Positions 10,494 to 19,512 of a DNA stretch of 64,000 nt are shown here, in pieces (position 1 is the first letter of the stretch; the number at the start of each line of letters is the position of its first letter). The DNA is from Polyangium fumosum. GTDB taxonomy: Bacteria; Myxococcota_A; Polyangia; Polyangiales; Polyangiaceae. The notes under the pieces are model-generated. The model was not told where the DNA came from and searched no databases. It was given only the letters and a program-made list of their open reading frames with translations. The position numbers and the translations under genes are program-made. The DNA lies in the NCBI RefSeq assembly GCF_005144585.1, contig NZ_SSMQ01000021.1, positions 107,293 to 171,292 on the forward strand, written 5' to 3'.

Positions 10494-10727
10494 TCACGCA
10501 CGGAAAGTGTTGCGGGCCGCGAGGTCGACGTCGCGCGCGTCGTAGTAGGTCTCCAGCATCGTCCGATACACCCGCATGTTCGGCCGATATCGGCGAAAGT
10601 AGTCGGCGTCGTCGCCCGTGAGCCCCTAGATAATCACGTGGGGGACGTCGTGCGGCGCAACCCGCTCGACAGCGCCGCGGCTGTAGACGAAGATCTCCAC
10701 GTGAAACCTGATATCGCGCCTCCCCAT
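10494..10727 (-). pseudogene. Small broken gene with in-frame amber codon
   Basis: From ATG 10727 the frame reads 33 residues (RFHVEIFVYSRGAVERV), then TAG at 10628-10626. The same frame continues for 43 protein-like codons (DDADYFRRYRPNMRVYRTML, then YDARDVDLAARNTFRA) to TGA at 10494. The residue composition on both sides of the TAG is protein-like and in one frame, so a nonsense mutation is the simplest reading. The family is not recognised. It is divergent from the gene at 10740 and lies against the truncated repeat copy B. Confidence 0.45.
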
Positions 10728-10739
10728 CGGAAGCCAGCC

Positions 10740-11156
10740 ATGAACACGCCGCGCCTGTCCCTCCTCCTCGCCCTGGGACTCGCAAGCTGCGCGTCCCCGC
10801 CCGGTGATGCGCAGGTCGACGCGCCTTCCCCCCTGGCCTCCTCGTGCCCGACGAGCGAGCTTGCATTCACGCAGGCGACCGGGTGCATGAACGACGGCTC
10901 GGTCGAGTTTTGCCTGCCAACGGGCAACGAGGCGCTGCTCGCGCACGTCCGGGAGATCGCGCCGTCGATCGAAGCAGGCTCGTCCCGCGGCCGCGCAGGC
11001 TGCAATCTACCAGCCGAGACGCTTTATTTCTTCCCCACGGGCGAGGCCGAGTGCGTCGCCCACCACGGCGCGCTCGTGGACGCGGCGTGGGACAAGCTCT
11101 GCCGGATCGCAGCACTCCCGGAGGTCCGCGCAATCGTGCCGACATGGTACGAGTGA
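10740..11156 (+). CDS. Small lipoprotein of unknown function
   Basis: 138 aa from ATG 10740. A lipoprotein signal peptide (MNTPRLSLLLALGLASC) ends in a lipobox-like L-A-S-C, so export and lipidation are expected. The mature part contains five to six Cys (TGCMNDGSVEFC, GCNLPAE, AECVAHH, LCRIAAL), suggesting disulfides. No family was recognised. A longer in-frame extension upstream runs through the repeat and the broken gene and is not credible as protein. Confidence 0.65.
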   Translation: MNTPRLSLLLALGLASCASPPGDAQVDAPSPLASSCPTSELAFTQATGCMNDGSVEFCLPTGNEALLAHVREIAPSIEAGSSRGRAGCNLPAETLYFFPTGEAECVAHHGALVDAAWDKLCRIAALPEVRAIVPTWYE

Positions 11157-11240
11157 GCCCTCGAGCAGGACGCGCACGCGGCAGGGGAACCACGAGGACA
11201 CCTTGCCTCGAAGCCGTGCGCACCTTGCCGGAAGGGTGAA

Positions 11241-11545
11241 CACACCTTCCCTCCTGCCCGTCGACGGCCTCCAGGCAGGACGACCACGCCTTCCACCCAC
11301 CACGTCGACAGCTTCCCGGAGGGTGAGCACACCTTCCCTCCTGCATGTCGACGGCCTCCAGGCAGGACGACCACGCCTTCCACCCACCACGTCGACAGCT
11401 TCCGGGAGGGTGAGCACACCTTCCCTCCTGCATGTCGACGGCCTCCAAGCAGGACGACCACGCCTTCCCCCCACCACGTCGACAGCTTCCCGGAGGGTGA
11501 GCACACCTTCCCTCCTGCATGTCGACGGCCTCCAGGCAGGACGAG
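11241..11545. repeat. 87-bp tandem array (3.5 copies) of ~22-bp subunits
   Basis: Units at 11241-11327, 11328-11414 and 11415-11501 are nearly identical, followed by a partial fourth to about 11545 that decays into divergent sequence. Each 87-bp unit splits into four pieces of 22, 22, 22 and 21 bp starting CACACCTTCC, GACGGCCTCC, CACGCCTTCC and GACAGCTTCC, so it is a higher-order repeat. The frame is open on the minus strand because 87 is 29 codons, but there is no credible start or signal. Degenerate units extend upstream to about 11190. The array fills the gap before the kinase/SIR2/patatin operon. Confidence 0.85.
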
Positions 11546-11670
11546 GACATCTCCGCCCTTCACGTCCACGCCCTCTGCGAGCGTGTCCACGACGACCAGG
11601 GACCCCGTCGACGACCTTTGCGGCCGCGCCCACGCAGGCCGCGCACCACGAAGCCGCGCGGCTCCGTGCA

Positions 11671-11700
11671 TGGACAGGACTTCCGCGCGTCGGGTAAGCT
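11671..11700 (+). promoter_or_regulatory. Possible promoter of the kinase-SIR2-patatin operon
   Basis: TGGACA (11671-11676), 18 nt, TAAGCT (11695-11700), 33 nt before the preferred ATG at 11734. Confidence 0.35.
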
Positions 11701-11733
11701 GCCACGGCCGTGCGTACGGTCGGAGGTCCCCGG

Positions 11734-14700
11734 ATGCAGCGTGTCCTGTCGGCGGGCGAGGTGGTCGCCGGACGGTTCGAGGTCGAGCACCTCGTCGCGC
11801 GGGGCGGGATGGGCACGGTCTATCGGGCCCTCGACCGTGCGGAGGGCGCGGCGGTCGCGCTCAAGCTCATCCCGCTGCCGGCAGAGGCCACGGACGCGGC
11901 GTCCCGCTTCGAACGCGAGGCCGCGCTGCTGGACCGGGTCAAGCACCCGCGCATCGTGCGCTCCGTGGCGCGCGGCTTCCTGGATGCCGGCCACGCGTAC
12001 CTCGTGATGCAATGGATCGACGGCGAGGATTTGCGCTGTGTGATCGAGCGCGGGCCGCTCGCCGCGGACGACGCGCAGCACGTGCTCGCGTGCGCGGCCG
12101 AGGCGCTCGCGGCGGTGCACGCCGAGGGAATCGTGCACCGCGACGTGAAGCCGGCGAACCTGCGGCTGCGCGGCGGGAGGAGCACGGACGTGGTGCTGCT
12201 CGATTTCGGCATCGCGCGGTCGATGAACGCGACGAAGCGGCTGACGGCGACGGGCCACCTCGTGGGGACACCCCAATACATGGCGCCGGAGCAGCTCGTC
12301 GAAGGCGGGAGAATCGGCCCGGCCACGGACGTGTTTTCCCTCGGGTGTATCTTTTATGAATGCCTCACGGGCAAACCCCCCTTCGACGCCGAGCACGTGG
12401 CCGGCGTACTCGCGCGGATTCTTTACGACGTCCCCGCCCCGGTGCGCGTGGTTCGCCCCGCCCTCCCGCAAGCATGGGAAGACCTGCTCGCGAGCATGCT
12501 GCACCGAAACGACGAGCAACGGCCGCGCGACGGCGCGGCGCTCCGGGGCCTCGTCGCCAAGCTGCCCGCGCTCACGGCCCCGGAGACCCTGCCCGTGTCC
12601 TTGGTCCCCGCCCCGCCCCCCGGGGCCGGCGAGCAGACGCTCGTGACGCTCGTGTTCGCGACGTTCGACCCTCCAGAGGGCAGCGACGAGGCGGCGCGGC
12701 AGGCGCTCCCGCGCATGGGGTTCGATGTGGAAGAGCTCGCGGAGGGCTCGATCCTCGCAGCCGTCGCGGCGCGTGGCATGGTCACGGATCAGGCGCGGAT
12801 CGCCGCGCGAGGCGCATTGTATCTACGCGAGCTGCGGCCCGACGCGCGGATCGGCGTCGTGACGGGCCGCGCCTTGCTGGGGCGGACGACGCGCATGGGC
12901 GAGGCGATCGATCGCGCCAAAGAACTGCTCGAAGGCCTGCGCCACGACGCGCAGGAGGGCGTGTGGCTCGACGCCGTCACGGCCGCGTTGCTCGAACCGA
13001 GGTTCGTCACCGAGGACAAGGCGAATGCGACGCTCTTGCTCGCGGAACGGCCGGACGAGGGCGCCGGGCGCCTGCTCCTCGGCAAACCGACGCCCTGCGT
13101 GGGGCGCGAGGTCGAGCTGACGGAGCTCGAAAGCCTGCTCGGGCGGGCCATCGAGGACGGCGAACCCCAAGGCCTCCTCTTGCTCGGGCCGCCGGGAACG
13201 GGCAAATCAAGGCTCGTCGGGGAGCTCGCGCGCAGGATTCGCGGGGCCTACCCCGAGACCTCGTTGCTCATCGGCCGCGGAGATCCGCTGACGACGGGCT
13301 CGCCCTACGGGCTCTTGCGGGACGCCTTGCGGAGGCACGCGGGTCTCGACGCCGTCGAGGATCCCGCGCGCGCGCGGGAGGTGGTGATCGAGCGGCTCTG
13401 CGAGCCCGTCGACGCGGGAAAACGGCGGCAGGTGGGCGAGTTCCTCGGCGAGTTGTGTGGTGTCCCCTTCCCTGCGGAGGCGAGCCCGCCGCTTTGGGCC
13501 GCGCGCAATGACGCGCTCGTCATGGAGGAGCAGATCGGGCAGGCGTTTTCGACGTGGATGGCGGCCACATGCGCGGCGCAGCCCGTGACCCTGGTCCTCG
13601 ACGATCTGCAATGGGGCGACGCGCTCACCGTGAAGCTCGTGCGGAGCCTTTTGCGGAGCCCCGGGCAGATGCCGCTCTTCGTGTTTTGCCTGGGGAGGCC
13701 CGAGACGCGCGAGCTGTTCCCCAACGTGACGTCGTCGCGGATGTACGAAATGACCTTGAGGCCGCTCCGCCGGCGGGCAATCGAGCGGCTCGTCAAGGCC
13801 GTGCTCGGCGAGGCCGTCGGCCCGGCGACGGTGGAGCGCATCGTCAAGCTCTCCGAGGGCAATGCGTTGTTTCTGGAGGAGCTCATCCGGGCCGCCGCCC
13901 AGGGGAACATGAACGAGGCGCCGGAGACGGTCGTGGCCATGCTCCAGGCGCGGCTCGCGAAGGTATCGGCCCCCGAGCGGCGGCTCCTGCGCGCCGCGAG
14001 CGTCGTGGGCGAGACATTTTGGGTGGGCGGGGTCCGACGCATCGTGGCGGCGTGGGGCGCGCGCGACGACGTCGACGGGTGGCTCGGCCGGCTCGTCGAG
14101 GAGGAGCTCGTCGAGCTGCACAAGGAGAGCCGATTTCCTCGGGAAACCCAGATGGGCTTTCGGCACGCGCTCGTGAAGGACGCGGCGTATGGGCTGCTCA
14201 CGGAAGCGGATCGGCAAAACGCGCATCTCGCGGCGGGTGCATGGCTCGAAGGCGCGGGCGAGGCCGATGCGATGGCGCTCGCGGGGCACGCGGAGCAAGG
14301 CGGCGATCGCGCGCGGGCGGCGCGGTTTTACGCAAATGCCGCCGCGGAGTCGCTCGGGCGGAACGATCTCTGGCAGGCGGCGGAGCGCGCGGCGAAGGGG
14401 CTCGACGGCGAGGCGGAGGGCCTGCTCCGCGGGGAGCTTTTTGCGATCCTCGCCCTCGCGAAATACGGCCTCGGCTTGTGGCAGGCGTCCACGGCGGCGG
14501 GGCGCGAAGCGCTCTCGATGCTGCCCCAAGGGAGCTTCTGGTGGTGCCGGACGGCGGAGCGCATGATCCACGCCTTGCCGCAGGTGGGGGCGTTTGATGC
14601 TTTCTTCAAGCTCGCGGAGGAGGTTTGCCAGGTGGAGCCTGCTCCCGAGGCGCTCCCCCCGTTCGTCTGCGCGACCGCCATTCTGCACTCTGTCTCCACG

Positions 14701-15594
14701 GCGCTTTTTCCGAGCACGCTCGGGGAGGTGCGCCGAAAGACGCGGGCGCGCCTCGAGCACTTCGACGCGCTGGAAGAGCCCCGGTCGCGTGGCATCGCGC
14801 GCCTCTGGCTTTCGCTCGCCGCCATGTACGTGGAGCCCTGCCTGACGCAGATCCGCGCGCGCATCGAGAGCGCCATGGAGGTGCTCGCCGAGGGGAAGGT
14901 CTTCCACGAGCTCTGCCTGGCGCACGTCCTCCACGGCCTCGCGGCGCGGGAACTCGGCGACCTCGACGTCGCCGAGGCGTCCACGCGCAAGGCGCTCGCC
15001 CTCGCCGAGCGGATCCAGGACGGGTATCAAACGGCGAATGCGGCCTTTTACCTGAGCGAGGCGCTGCTCGAACGAGACGACCCGTCGGCCCTCGAGGAGA
15101 GCGAATCCCTCGCGCGGAGGGCGCTCGACGCCCCCGTGGGGGCCTTTTACGAGGCGGCGTGCTTCCGTGTCCTCGCGGAGATCGCGCTCGTTCGCGGGCA
15201 AACGTCGCTCGCCGAGGCGCACGCGCGGCGGGCCGTCGACGCCGTGGGGGACACGGGCGGCATGCTCATGTACTGGCACGCAGCCACGCACCTGCGCGCG
15301 CTCGTCGCCTGCGGGCGCGTGGACGAGGCGCTCGCGACCGTGGACAAGCGCCTCCCCTCGTTCCTCGCGCTCGACGGCGCCGGGTATCTCGACGTCCCCT
15401 TCCGCCTCGCCGTCGCCGAGACGTGGGACGCGGCCGGAGACGCCGCGGCCGCCAAGGACGCCCTCCGCGAGGCGTTGCGGCACATCGAGGTCCGCGCCGA
15501 GCACATCCACGACGACCGGACCCGCTCGCTCTACCTCGCCCGAAAGGACAACGTCCGCGCCTTCGCGCACGCGCGCGAATGGAGGCTCCGATGA
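11734..15594 (+). CDS. Ser/Thr kinase - degenerate cyclase-like - AAA/STAND ATPase - TPR protein
   Basis: 1286 aa from ATG 11734, preceded by GGAGGT at 6 nt (a GTG at 11710 is also open). Residues ~14-275 are a complete Pkn-type kinase: Gly-loop ARGGMG, Lys44, HRDVKPAN (135-142), DFG (157-159), GTPQYMAPE (178-186). Residues ~300-430 resemble a class III cyclase fold (LVTLVFATFD, IGVVTGRALLG) but lack the metal-binding Asp pattern. An ATPase follows with GPPGTGKS (~485) and LVLDDLQWGD (~620). From ~830 on, TPR-like helical repeats fill the C-terminus. This is a one-protein sensor/transducer of PknK/AcyC-like build. Its stop overlaps the next start (ATGA), so the SIR2 gene is translationally coupled. 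Confidence 0.85.
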   Translation: MQRVLSAGEVVAGRFEVEHLVARGGMGTVYRALDRAEGAAVALKLIPLPAEATDAASRFEREAALLDRVKHPRIVRSVARGFLDAGHAYLVMQWIDGEDLRCVIERGPLAADDAQHVLACAAEALAAVHAEGIVHRDVKPANLRLRGGRSTDVVLLDFGIARSMNATKRLTATGHLVGTPQYMAPEQLVEGGRIGPATDVFSLGCIFYECLTGKPPFDAEHVAGVLARILYDVPAPVRVVRPALPQAWEDLLASMLHRNDEQRPRDGAALRGLVAKLPALTAPETLPVSLVPAPPPGAGEQTLVTLVFATFDPPEGSDEAARQALPRMGFDVEELAEGSILAAVAARGMVTDQARIAARGALYLRELRPDARIGVVTGRALLGRTTRMGEAIDRAKELLEGLRHDAQEGVWLDAVTAALLEPRFVTEDKANATLLLAERPDEGAGRLLLGKPTPCVGREVELTELESLLGRAIEDGEPQGLLLLGPPGTGKSRLVGELARRIRGAYPETSLLIGRGDPLTTGSPYGLLRDALRRHAGLDAVEDPARAREVVIERLCEPVDAGKRRQVGEFLGELCGVPFPAEASPPLWAARNDALVMEEQIGQAFSTWMAATCAAQPVTLVLDDLQWGDALTVKLVRSLLRSPGQMPLFVFCLGRPETRELFPNVTSSRMYEMTLRPLRRRAIERLVKAVLGEAVGPATVERIVKLSEGNALFLEELIRAAAQGNMNEAPETVVAMLQARLAKVSAPERRLLRAASVVGETFWVGGVRRIVAAWGARDDVDGWLGRLVEEELVELHKESRFPRETQMGFRHALVKDAAYGLLTEADRQNAHLAAGAWLEGAGEADAMALAGHAEQGGDRARAARFYANAAAESLGRNDLWQAAERAAKGLDGEAEGLLRGELFAILALAKYGLGLWQASTAAGREALSMLPQGSFWWCRTAERMIHALPQVGAFDAFFKLAEEVCQVEPAPEALPPFVCATAILHSVSTALFPSTLGEVRRKTRARLEHFDALEEPRSRGIARLWLSLAAMYVEPCLTQIRARIESAMEVLAEGKVFHELCLAHVLHGLAARELGDLDVAEASTRKALALAERIQDGYQTANAAFYLSEALLERDDPSALEESESLARRALDAPVGAFYEAACFRVLAEIALVRGQTSLAEAHARRAVDAVGDTGGMLMYWHAATHLRALVACGRVDEALATVDKRLPSFLALDGAGYLDVPFRLAVAETWDAAGDAAAAKDALREALRHIEVRAEHIHDDRTRSLYLARKDNVRAFAHAREWRLR

Positions 15595-17210
15595 GCGGTC
15601 ATCTCTTCATCGTCCACGGCGATCTCACGCTGCTCTCGTGCGACGCGTGGCTCGTGCCCTGCGATATCGACGCGATGCCGTCGAGAAGCTGGACGCGCTC
15701 GTTCAACCATCTCCAGGGCCGGGCCCAGCGCTGGGCCGAACCGACGGAAGAATGGCGGCGCGGGACCCAGCGCATGCTGAAGGTGGTGGAATGGGAAGAC
15801 CACCTGCCGCGCCCCTGGGTCGGCAACGTCGCCGCCGTCCCGAGCACGGACGTCTCGTGGTTCGTCGCGGGCGCGGAAGAGTTCATCGAGCGCGTGACGG
15901 ACGATCTGCACGCGCACGCGACGCCGCCGCGCAATGGGCGGGCCAAGCATTTGCTCGCCCTGCCGGTCATCGGCACGCGGTACGGCGGAAAACGCCACTG
16001 GACCGGCGACGTGGTGCGCGCGCTCGTCCCCGTCTTGCAAAAAATGGCGGCCGTGAAGGACGTGGACATCGCGCTCGTGAGCAACGACGAGCTCACGTAT
16101 GCCTCGGCGCAGGCGCAACGCGAGGCGAACCCCGCGGCCTGGCCCGACCTCGACGAGCGGCTGTGGCACAAGGGGGAGCGGCTCGCGCACATCGCCGCGA
16201 ATGGAGACCTCGTCCTCTTCGTCGGCGCCGGCGTCAGCAAGAATGCCGGATTGCCGGATTGGGGCGGGCTCTTGCGGGACCTCGCCCGGAACGCGGGGAT
16301 GACCGAGGAGGAGCTCGGCGCGCTGAAGGAGCTCGGCGCGCTCGATCAAGCACGCGTCATCGAGCTGCGCATGGAGACGGGCCTGCCGCCGCAGGCGAGC
16401 AAGCGTATCCTCGGGGAGAGAATCGCGGACGCCTTCGCGCGGGTCCACGGCTATGCCCTCTCGCACGCGCTGCTCGCGGCGCTGCCCTCGCGCGAGGTCA
16501 TCACGACGAACTACGATACGCTCTTCGAGCGCGCCTCGCAGGCCGCCGGGATGACCGTCTCGGTGCTGCCCCACGAGCCCCAATCCGGGGCGTCGCGATG
16601 GGTGCTCAAGATGCACGGGTGCGTGACGGATCCCGACAACATCGTGCTGACCCGCGAGGATTACATGCGATACGACCTCCGCCGGCAGGCGCTCGCGGGG
16701 ATCGTGCAAGCGCTGCTCCTGATGCGTCACATGCTCTTCATCGGGTTCTCGCTCCGCGACGACAATTTCCACCGGATCGCGGACGCCGTCCGGCGCGCGC
16801 GTGTCCCCGCGAAGGCGGACGCGACCTCGCCCGCCGGCCGGTTCGGCACGGCGCTGTCGCTTTTCTCGTCGCCGCTCGAGCAAAGCCTCTGGGGCAACGA
16901 TCTCGACTGGGTGAACATGCAATCGACGTCGCCGCCGGCCGGCCGGAGCGAGGAGAGCGACAAGGCATGGGCCCACGCCGCGCGGCGGCTGGAGCTCTTC
17001 CTCGATAGCTTGCTCGCCAGGACGGGGACGACCGCGTACCTCTTGCACCCGCGCTTCGAGGGCGCCTTGAGTGATCCCGAGCGCGGCCTCGCCGACAAAT
17101 TGCAACGATTCCTCGACGAGGTCGATCGGGACCCGACCGTGAAGGCGGCGCCGGCGTGGAAATACCTGGAGACGCTCCTGCACCGGCTCGGCTGGCCGCG
17201 GACGCCCTGA
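15591..17210 (+). CDS. Macro-like + SIR2-family protein (probable NADase-type effector)
   Basis: 539 aa; the ATG overlaps the kinase stop by 4 nt. Residues ~1-190 resemble a divergent macro domain: IVHGDLTLLSCDAWLVPCD near the start, ALPVIGTRYGG in the middle, DVDIALVSND near the end. Residues ~203-440 are a SIR2-like domain: LFVGAGVSKNAGLPDW (GAG 212-214), TNYDTLFE (Asn307, Asp309), catalytic-type His342 in KMHGCVTDPDNIVLTREDY, and LFIGFSLRDDNF. In defence proteins such SIR2 domains often cleave NAD+; all key residues are present here. The C-terminal ~100 residues are unassigned. The macro assignment is tentative; the SIR2 assignment is firm. It is encoded between a sensor kinase and a lipase. 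Confidence 0.8.
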   Translation: MSGHLFIVHGDLTLLSCDAWLVPCDIDAMPSRSWTRSFNHLQGRAQRWAEPTEEWRRGTQRMLKVVEWEDHLPRPWVGNVAAVPSTDVSWFVAGAEEFIERVTDDLHAHATPPRNGRAKHLLALPVIGTRYGGKRHWTGDVVRALVPVLQKMAAVKDVDIALVSNDELTYASAQAQREANPAAWPDLDERLWHKGERLAHIAANGDLVLFVGAGVSKNAGLPDWGGLLRDLARNAGMTEEELGALKELGALDQARVIELRMETGLPPQASKRILGERIADAFARVHGYALSHALLAALPSREVITTNYDTLFERASQAAGMTVSVLPHEPQSGASRWVLKMHGCVTDPDNIVLTREDYMRYDLRRQALAGIVQALLLMRHMLFIGFSLRDDNFHRIADAVRRARVPAKADATSPAGRFGTALSLFSSPLEQSLWGNDLDWVNMQSTSPPAGRSEESDKAWAHAARRLELFLDSLLARTGTTAYLLHPRFEGALSDPERGLADKLQRFLDEVDRDPTVKAAPAWKYLETLLHRLGWPRTP

Positions 17211-17222
17211 CGAGGACCATCC

Positions 17223-19496
17223 ATGCCGGAGACCTTCCGAAATCTCCTCGATACGCCGCCGTACTTGTTCCGCGTGGTCCTCGACTTTTCGCGGCACCTG
17301 CTGCTGCTCGGGCCCCTGATCGGGGTCCTCGGGGTGCTCTTTCACGATCTCGGGCGCGCGTTCGGGCTGCCGTATCTGTTCCGGGGGCAAACCCGCAAGG
17401 CGCAGTTCGCGATCGGGCTCTCCCTGGCGATGCTCGCGAGCGAGCTCTTTTACGTGAGTTACCTCGTCTCGCCCGACGAGCTGCACCTGTGTCGCGGGCA
17501 GGGCATTCCCCTCGACATCCTGAATTACCTCGGCGCGCTCTGGGGCGTGCTCGCGACGGTCGCCTTCGTCTCCCTCGTCTCCCGCTTCGTCCGCAAGAGG
17601 GACGGGCGCCCGCGGCGCGACTCGAAGCGGCTGCTCGCCGATCTCGGGACCACCGTGTACACGCTGCTCGGCGCAGAGCTCGGCGTCGTCCTCACGCTGG
17701 GGTTCGTCTTCGGGGGGACGAACGGCGCGATCCTGGCGCGCGTCCAGGGCCTCGGCGAGCGGTTTCGCCCGTGCATCCACGGGATCGGGGACTGTCTGTC
17801 GCAGACCTCGCGGGCGGAGGCGCCCCGGGGGATGCTGCACGAGCACGTGTACGCGGCGGCCTTTTTCGCGCTGCTGGCCGTGATGTACATCGTGGCGAGT
17901 TGCTTCCGGGCGAGGAAGATCCCCGCGGCCGCCGGGCTTTGCGTCCTGCTCGCGCTGCTCGGCGCGACCGACGGCTTTTTCGTGTACTGGCTGGAGGAAT
18001 GGCACTCCCTGCTGCTCGTCGGCGTGACCATCCTGGTGCTCTACGTGCTCGGCCGGAATCGATATGCGGCCCGGTTCACCGATTTGATGGACGCGTATCG
18101 GCACATCGAGGAGGAGCCTTGTCGCGAAGGGTGCAAGGCGGCCGGGCACACGCACCTCGCGGACTACGAGGCGCCCGGCCTGCACGGCGGGGGGCTCTTG
18201 CCGCGGCCCGTGGAGGAGTTCCGCTGGACGGACGAGAACGGCCAGAAGCGGCCCCTCGTGCTGGTCTGCACGAGCGGCGGCGGGATCCGCGCGTCGGTCT
18301 GGACCGCGGCCGTGCTGCGCGAGCTCGAAAAGCAACTCGATGAGCCCACGCGCCGAGAATTTCCTTATCACGTGCGCATGATCAGCGGCGCCTCCGGCGG
18401 GATGGTGGGCGCGGCCTACTGGGTGGCGACGCTCGAAGGGCCGGCGCACACGGCCGATTCGTCGGAGTATCACAAAGAAGAGGCGCCGGAAGAACGCACG
18501 GCGGACGCCGAGGGTTCGGACTGGCTCGTCGCCAACGTCGCCAAGGAGTGCCTGTCGCGCGTGGCCGCGGCGCTCGTGTTCAGCGACGTGCCCGCGCGGA
18601 TCGGGGCATGGGCAAGGCCCTCCGTGCACCGGGAGCTTTACGACCGCGGCACGGCGCTGGAGCATGCGTTCGTGGAGAACATGCCAGCCCTCGGCACGAA
18701 GCTCTCGCGGCTCGGGCACGACGAGCGGGCCGGATGGCGCCCCTCGCTCGTGTGGAGCCCGATGCTCGTCGAGGACGGCAAACGCCTCCTGATCTCGAAT
18801 CTCTGCCTCGATACGCTGCTCGTCCAGCACGGGCCGGCCATCGGCGTCGAGGGCCAGCACGTGGTCTATTCGCGCTCCGGCTACGAGATCACGCGGCTCT
18901 TTCCCGTGCCCTCGCGGGAGACGCTCCGCCTCGCGACGGCGGCCCGGATGAGCGCCTCCTTCCCGTTCGTGTCCCCCGCCGCCGCCCTGCCGACCGTACC
19001 CCGCAGGCGCGTCGTGGACGCCGGCTACTGGGACAACTACGGCGTGAACGTCGCATGTGGTTTTCTCGACGAAATGCTCCGGACAAGCTGGCTCGAACAG
19101 AACGTGAGCGGCATCCTGCTCGTGCAAATCCGCGACGGCATCGAGCGGCCAGAGCCCGCAGGCAACCATTTCAACGACCGGATCGCGCGGGCCCTCGAAG
19201 GCCTCACGTCCCCCGTCTCCGCCGTGCTCGCGGCGCGAGAGAGCGTGATGCGCTTCCGCAACGACGAGCAAGTGGAGGCCGTGGCCCGGCGCTTCCACCT
19301 CGACAAACGATTCGGGGAGAGCTTCTTCCAGCAGGTGACGTTCGAATTCCCCGGCGACGCGGCCCTGAGCTGGTACCTGACGCCCGAGGAGCAGCAAAGC
19401 CTGAAGGACGCGGCGAAGGCCACGGTCGGGGACAAATCAGACGCGCTCCGGCTGTGGTGGGACGAGCGCCGGGGCGCGGCATCAATGGCGGCGTGA
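17223..19496 (+). CDS. Membrane-anchored patatin-like phospholipase
   Basis: 757 aa; starts 12 nt after the SIR2 stop behind GAGGA. Residues ~20-280 contain about six or seven hydrophobic helices, so the enzyme is embedded in the inner membrane. The catalytic half has the patatin oxyanion motif SGGGIRAS (351-358), the nucleophile elbow GASGG with Ser391, and the dyad Asp599 in DAGYWDNYG. Patatins hydrolyse phospholipid acyl esters. In immune systems such as CBASS (CapV), they act by degrading the host membrane after activation. The N-terminal multi-helix anchor is unusual compared with soluble CapV-type patatins. Last gene of the operon; a dispersed repeat follows 17 nt after the stop. Confidence 0.88.
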   Translation: MPETFRNLLDTPPYLFRVVLDFSRHLLLLGPLIGVLGVLFHDLGRAFGLPYLFRGQTRKAQFAIGLSLAMLASELFYVSYLVSPDELHLCRGQGIPLDILNYLGALWGVLATVAFVSLVSRFVRKRDGRPRRDSKRLLADLGTTVYTLLGAELGVVLTLGFVFGGTNGAILARVQGLGERFRPCIHGIGDCLSQTSRAEAPRGMLHEHVYAAAFFALLAVMYIVASCFRARKIPAAAGLCVLLALLGATDGFFVYWLEEWHSLLLVGVTILVLYVLGRNRYAARFTDLMDAYRHIEEEPCREGCKAAGHTHLADYEAPGLHGGGLLPRPVEEFRWTDENGQKRPLVLVCTSGGGIRASVWTAAVLRELEKQLDEPTRREFPYHVRMISGASGGMVGAAYWVATLEGPAHTADSSEYHKEEAPEERTADAEGSDWLVANVAKECLSRVAAALVFSDVPARIGAWARPSVHRELYDRGTALEHAFVENMPALGTKLSRLGHDERAGWRPSLVWSPMLVEDGKRLLISNLCLDTLLVQHGPAIGVEGQHVVYSRSGYEITRLFPVPSRETLRLATAARMSASFPFVSPAAALPTVPRRRVVDAGYWDNYGVNVACGFLDEMLRTSWLEQNVSGILLVQIRDGIERPEPAGNHFNDRIARALEGLTSPVSAVLAARESVMRFRNDEQVEAVARRFHLDKRFGESFFQQVTFEFPGDAALSWYLTPEEQQSLKDAAKATVGDKSDALRLWWDERRGAASMAA

Positions 19497-19512
19497 GGAG
19501 GACGGCGCCGCG

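Noticed and set aside
11241..11545. CRISPR-like array
   Set aside because: The units are contiguous with no unique spacers between short repeats.
11203..11697. Open frames on both strands through the 87-bp array as a repeat protein
   Set aside because: 87 is a multiple of three, so several frames stay open on both strands by default; no frame has a signal peptide, good start or consistent composition beyond the repeat.
14625..15590. Upstream extension of the SIR2 protein frame
   Set aside because: Arg/Ala/Gly-rich shadow of the kinase gene; the ATGA-coupled start at 15591 fits.
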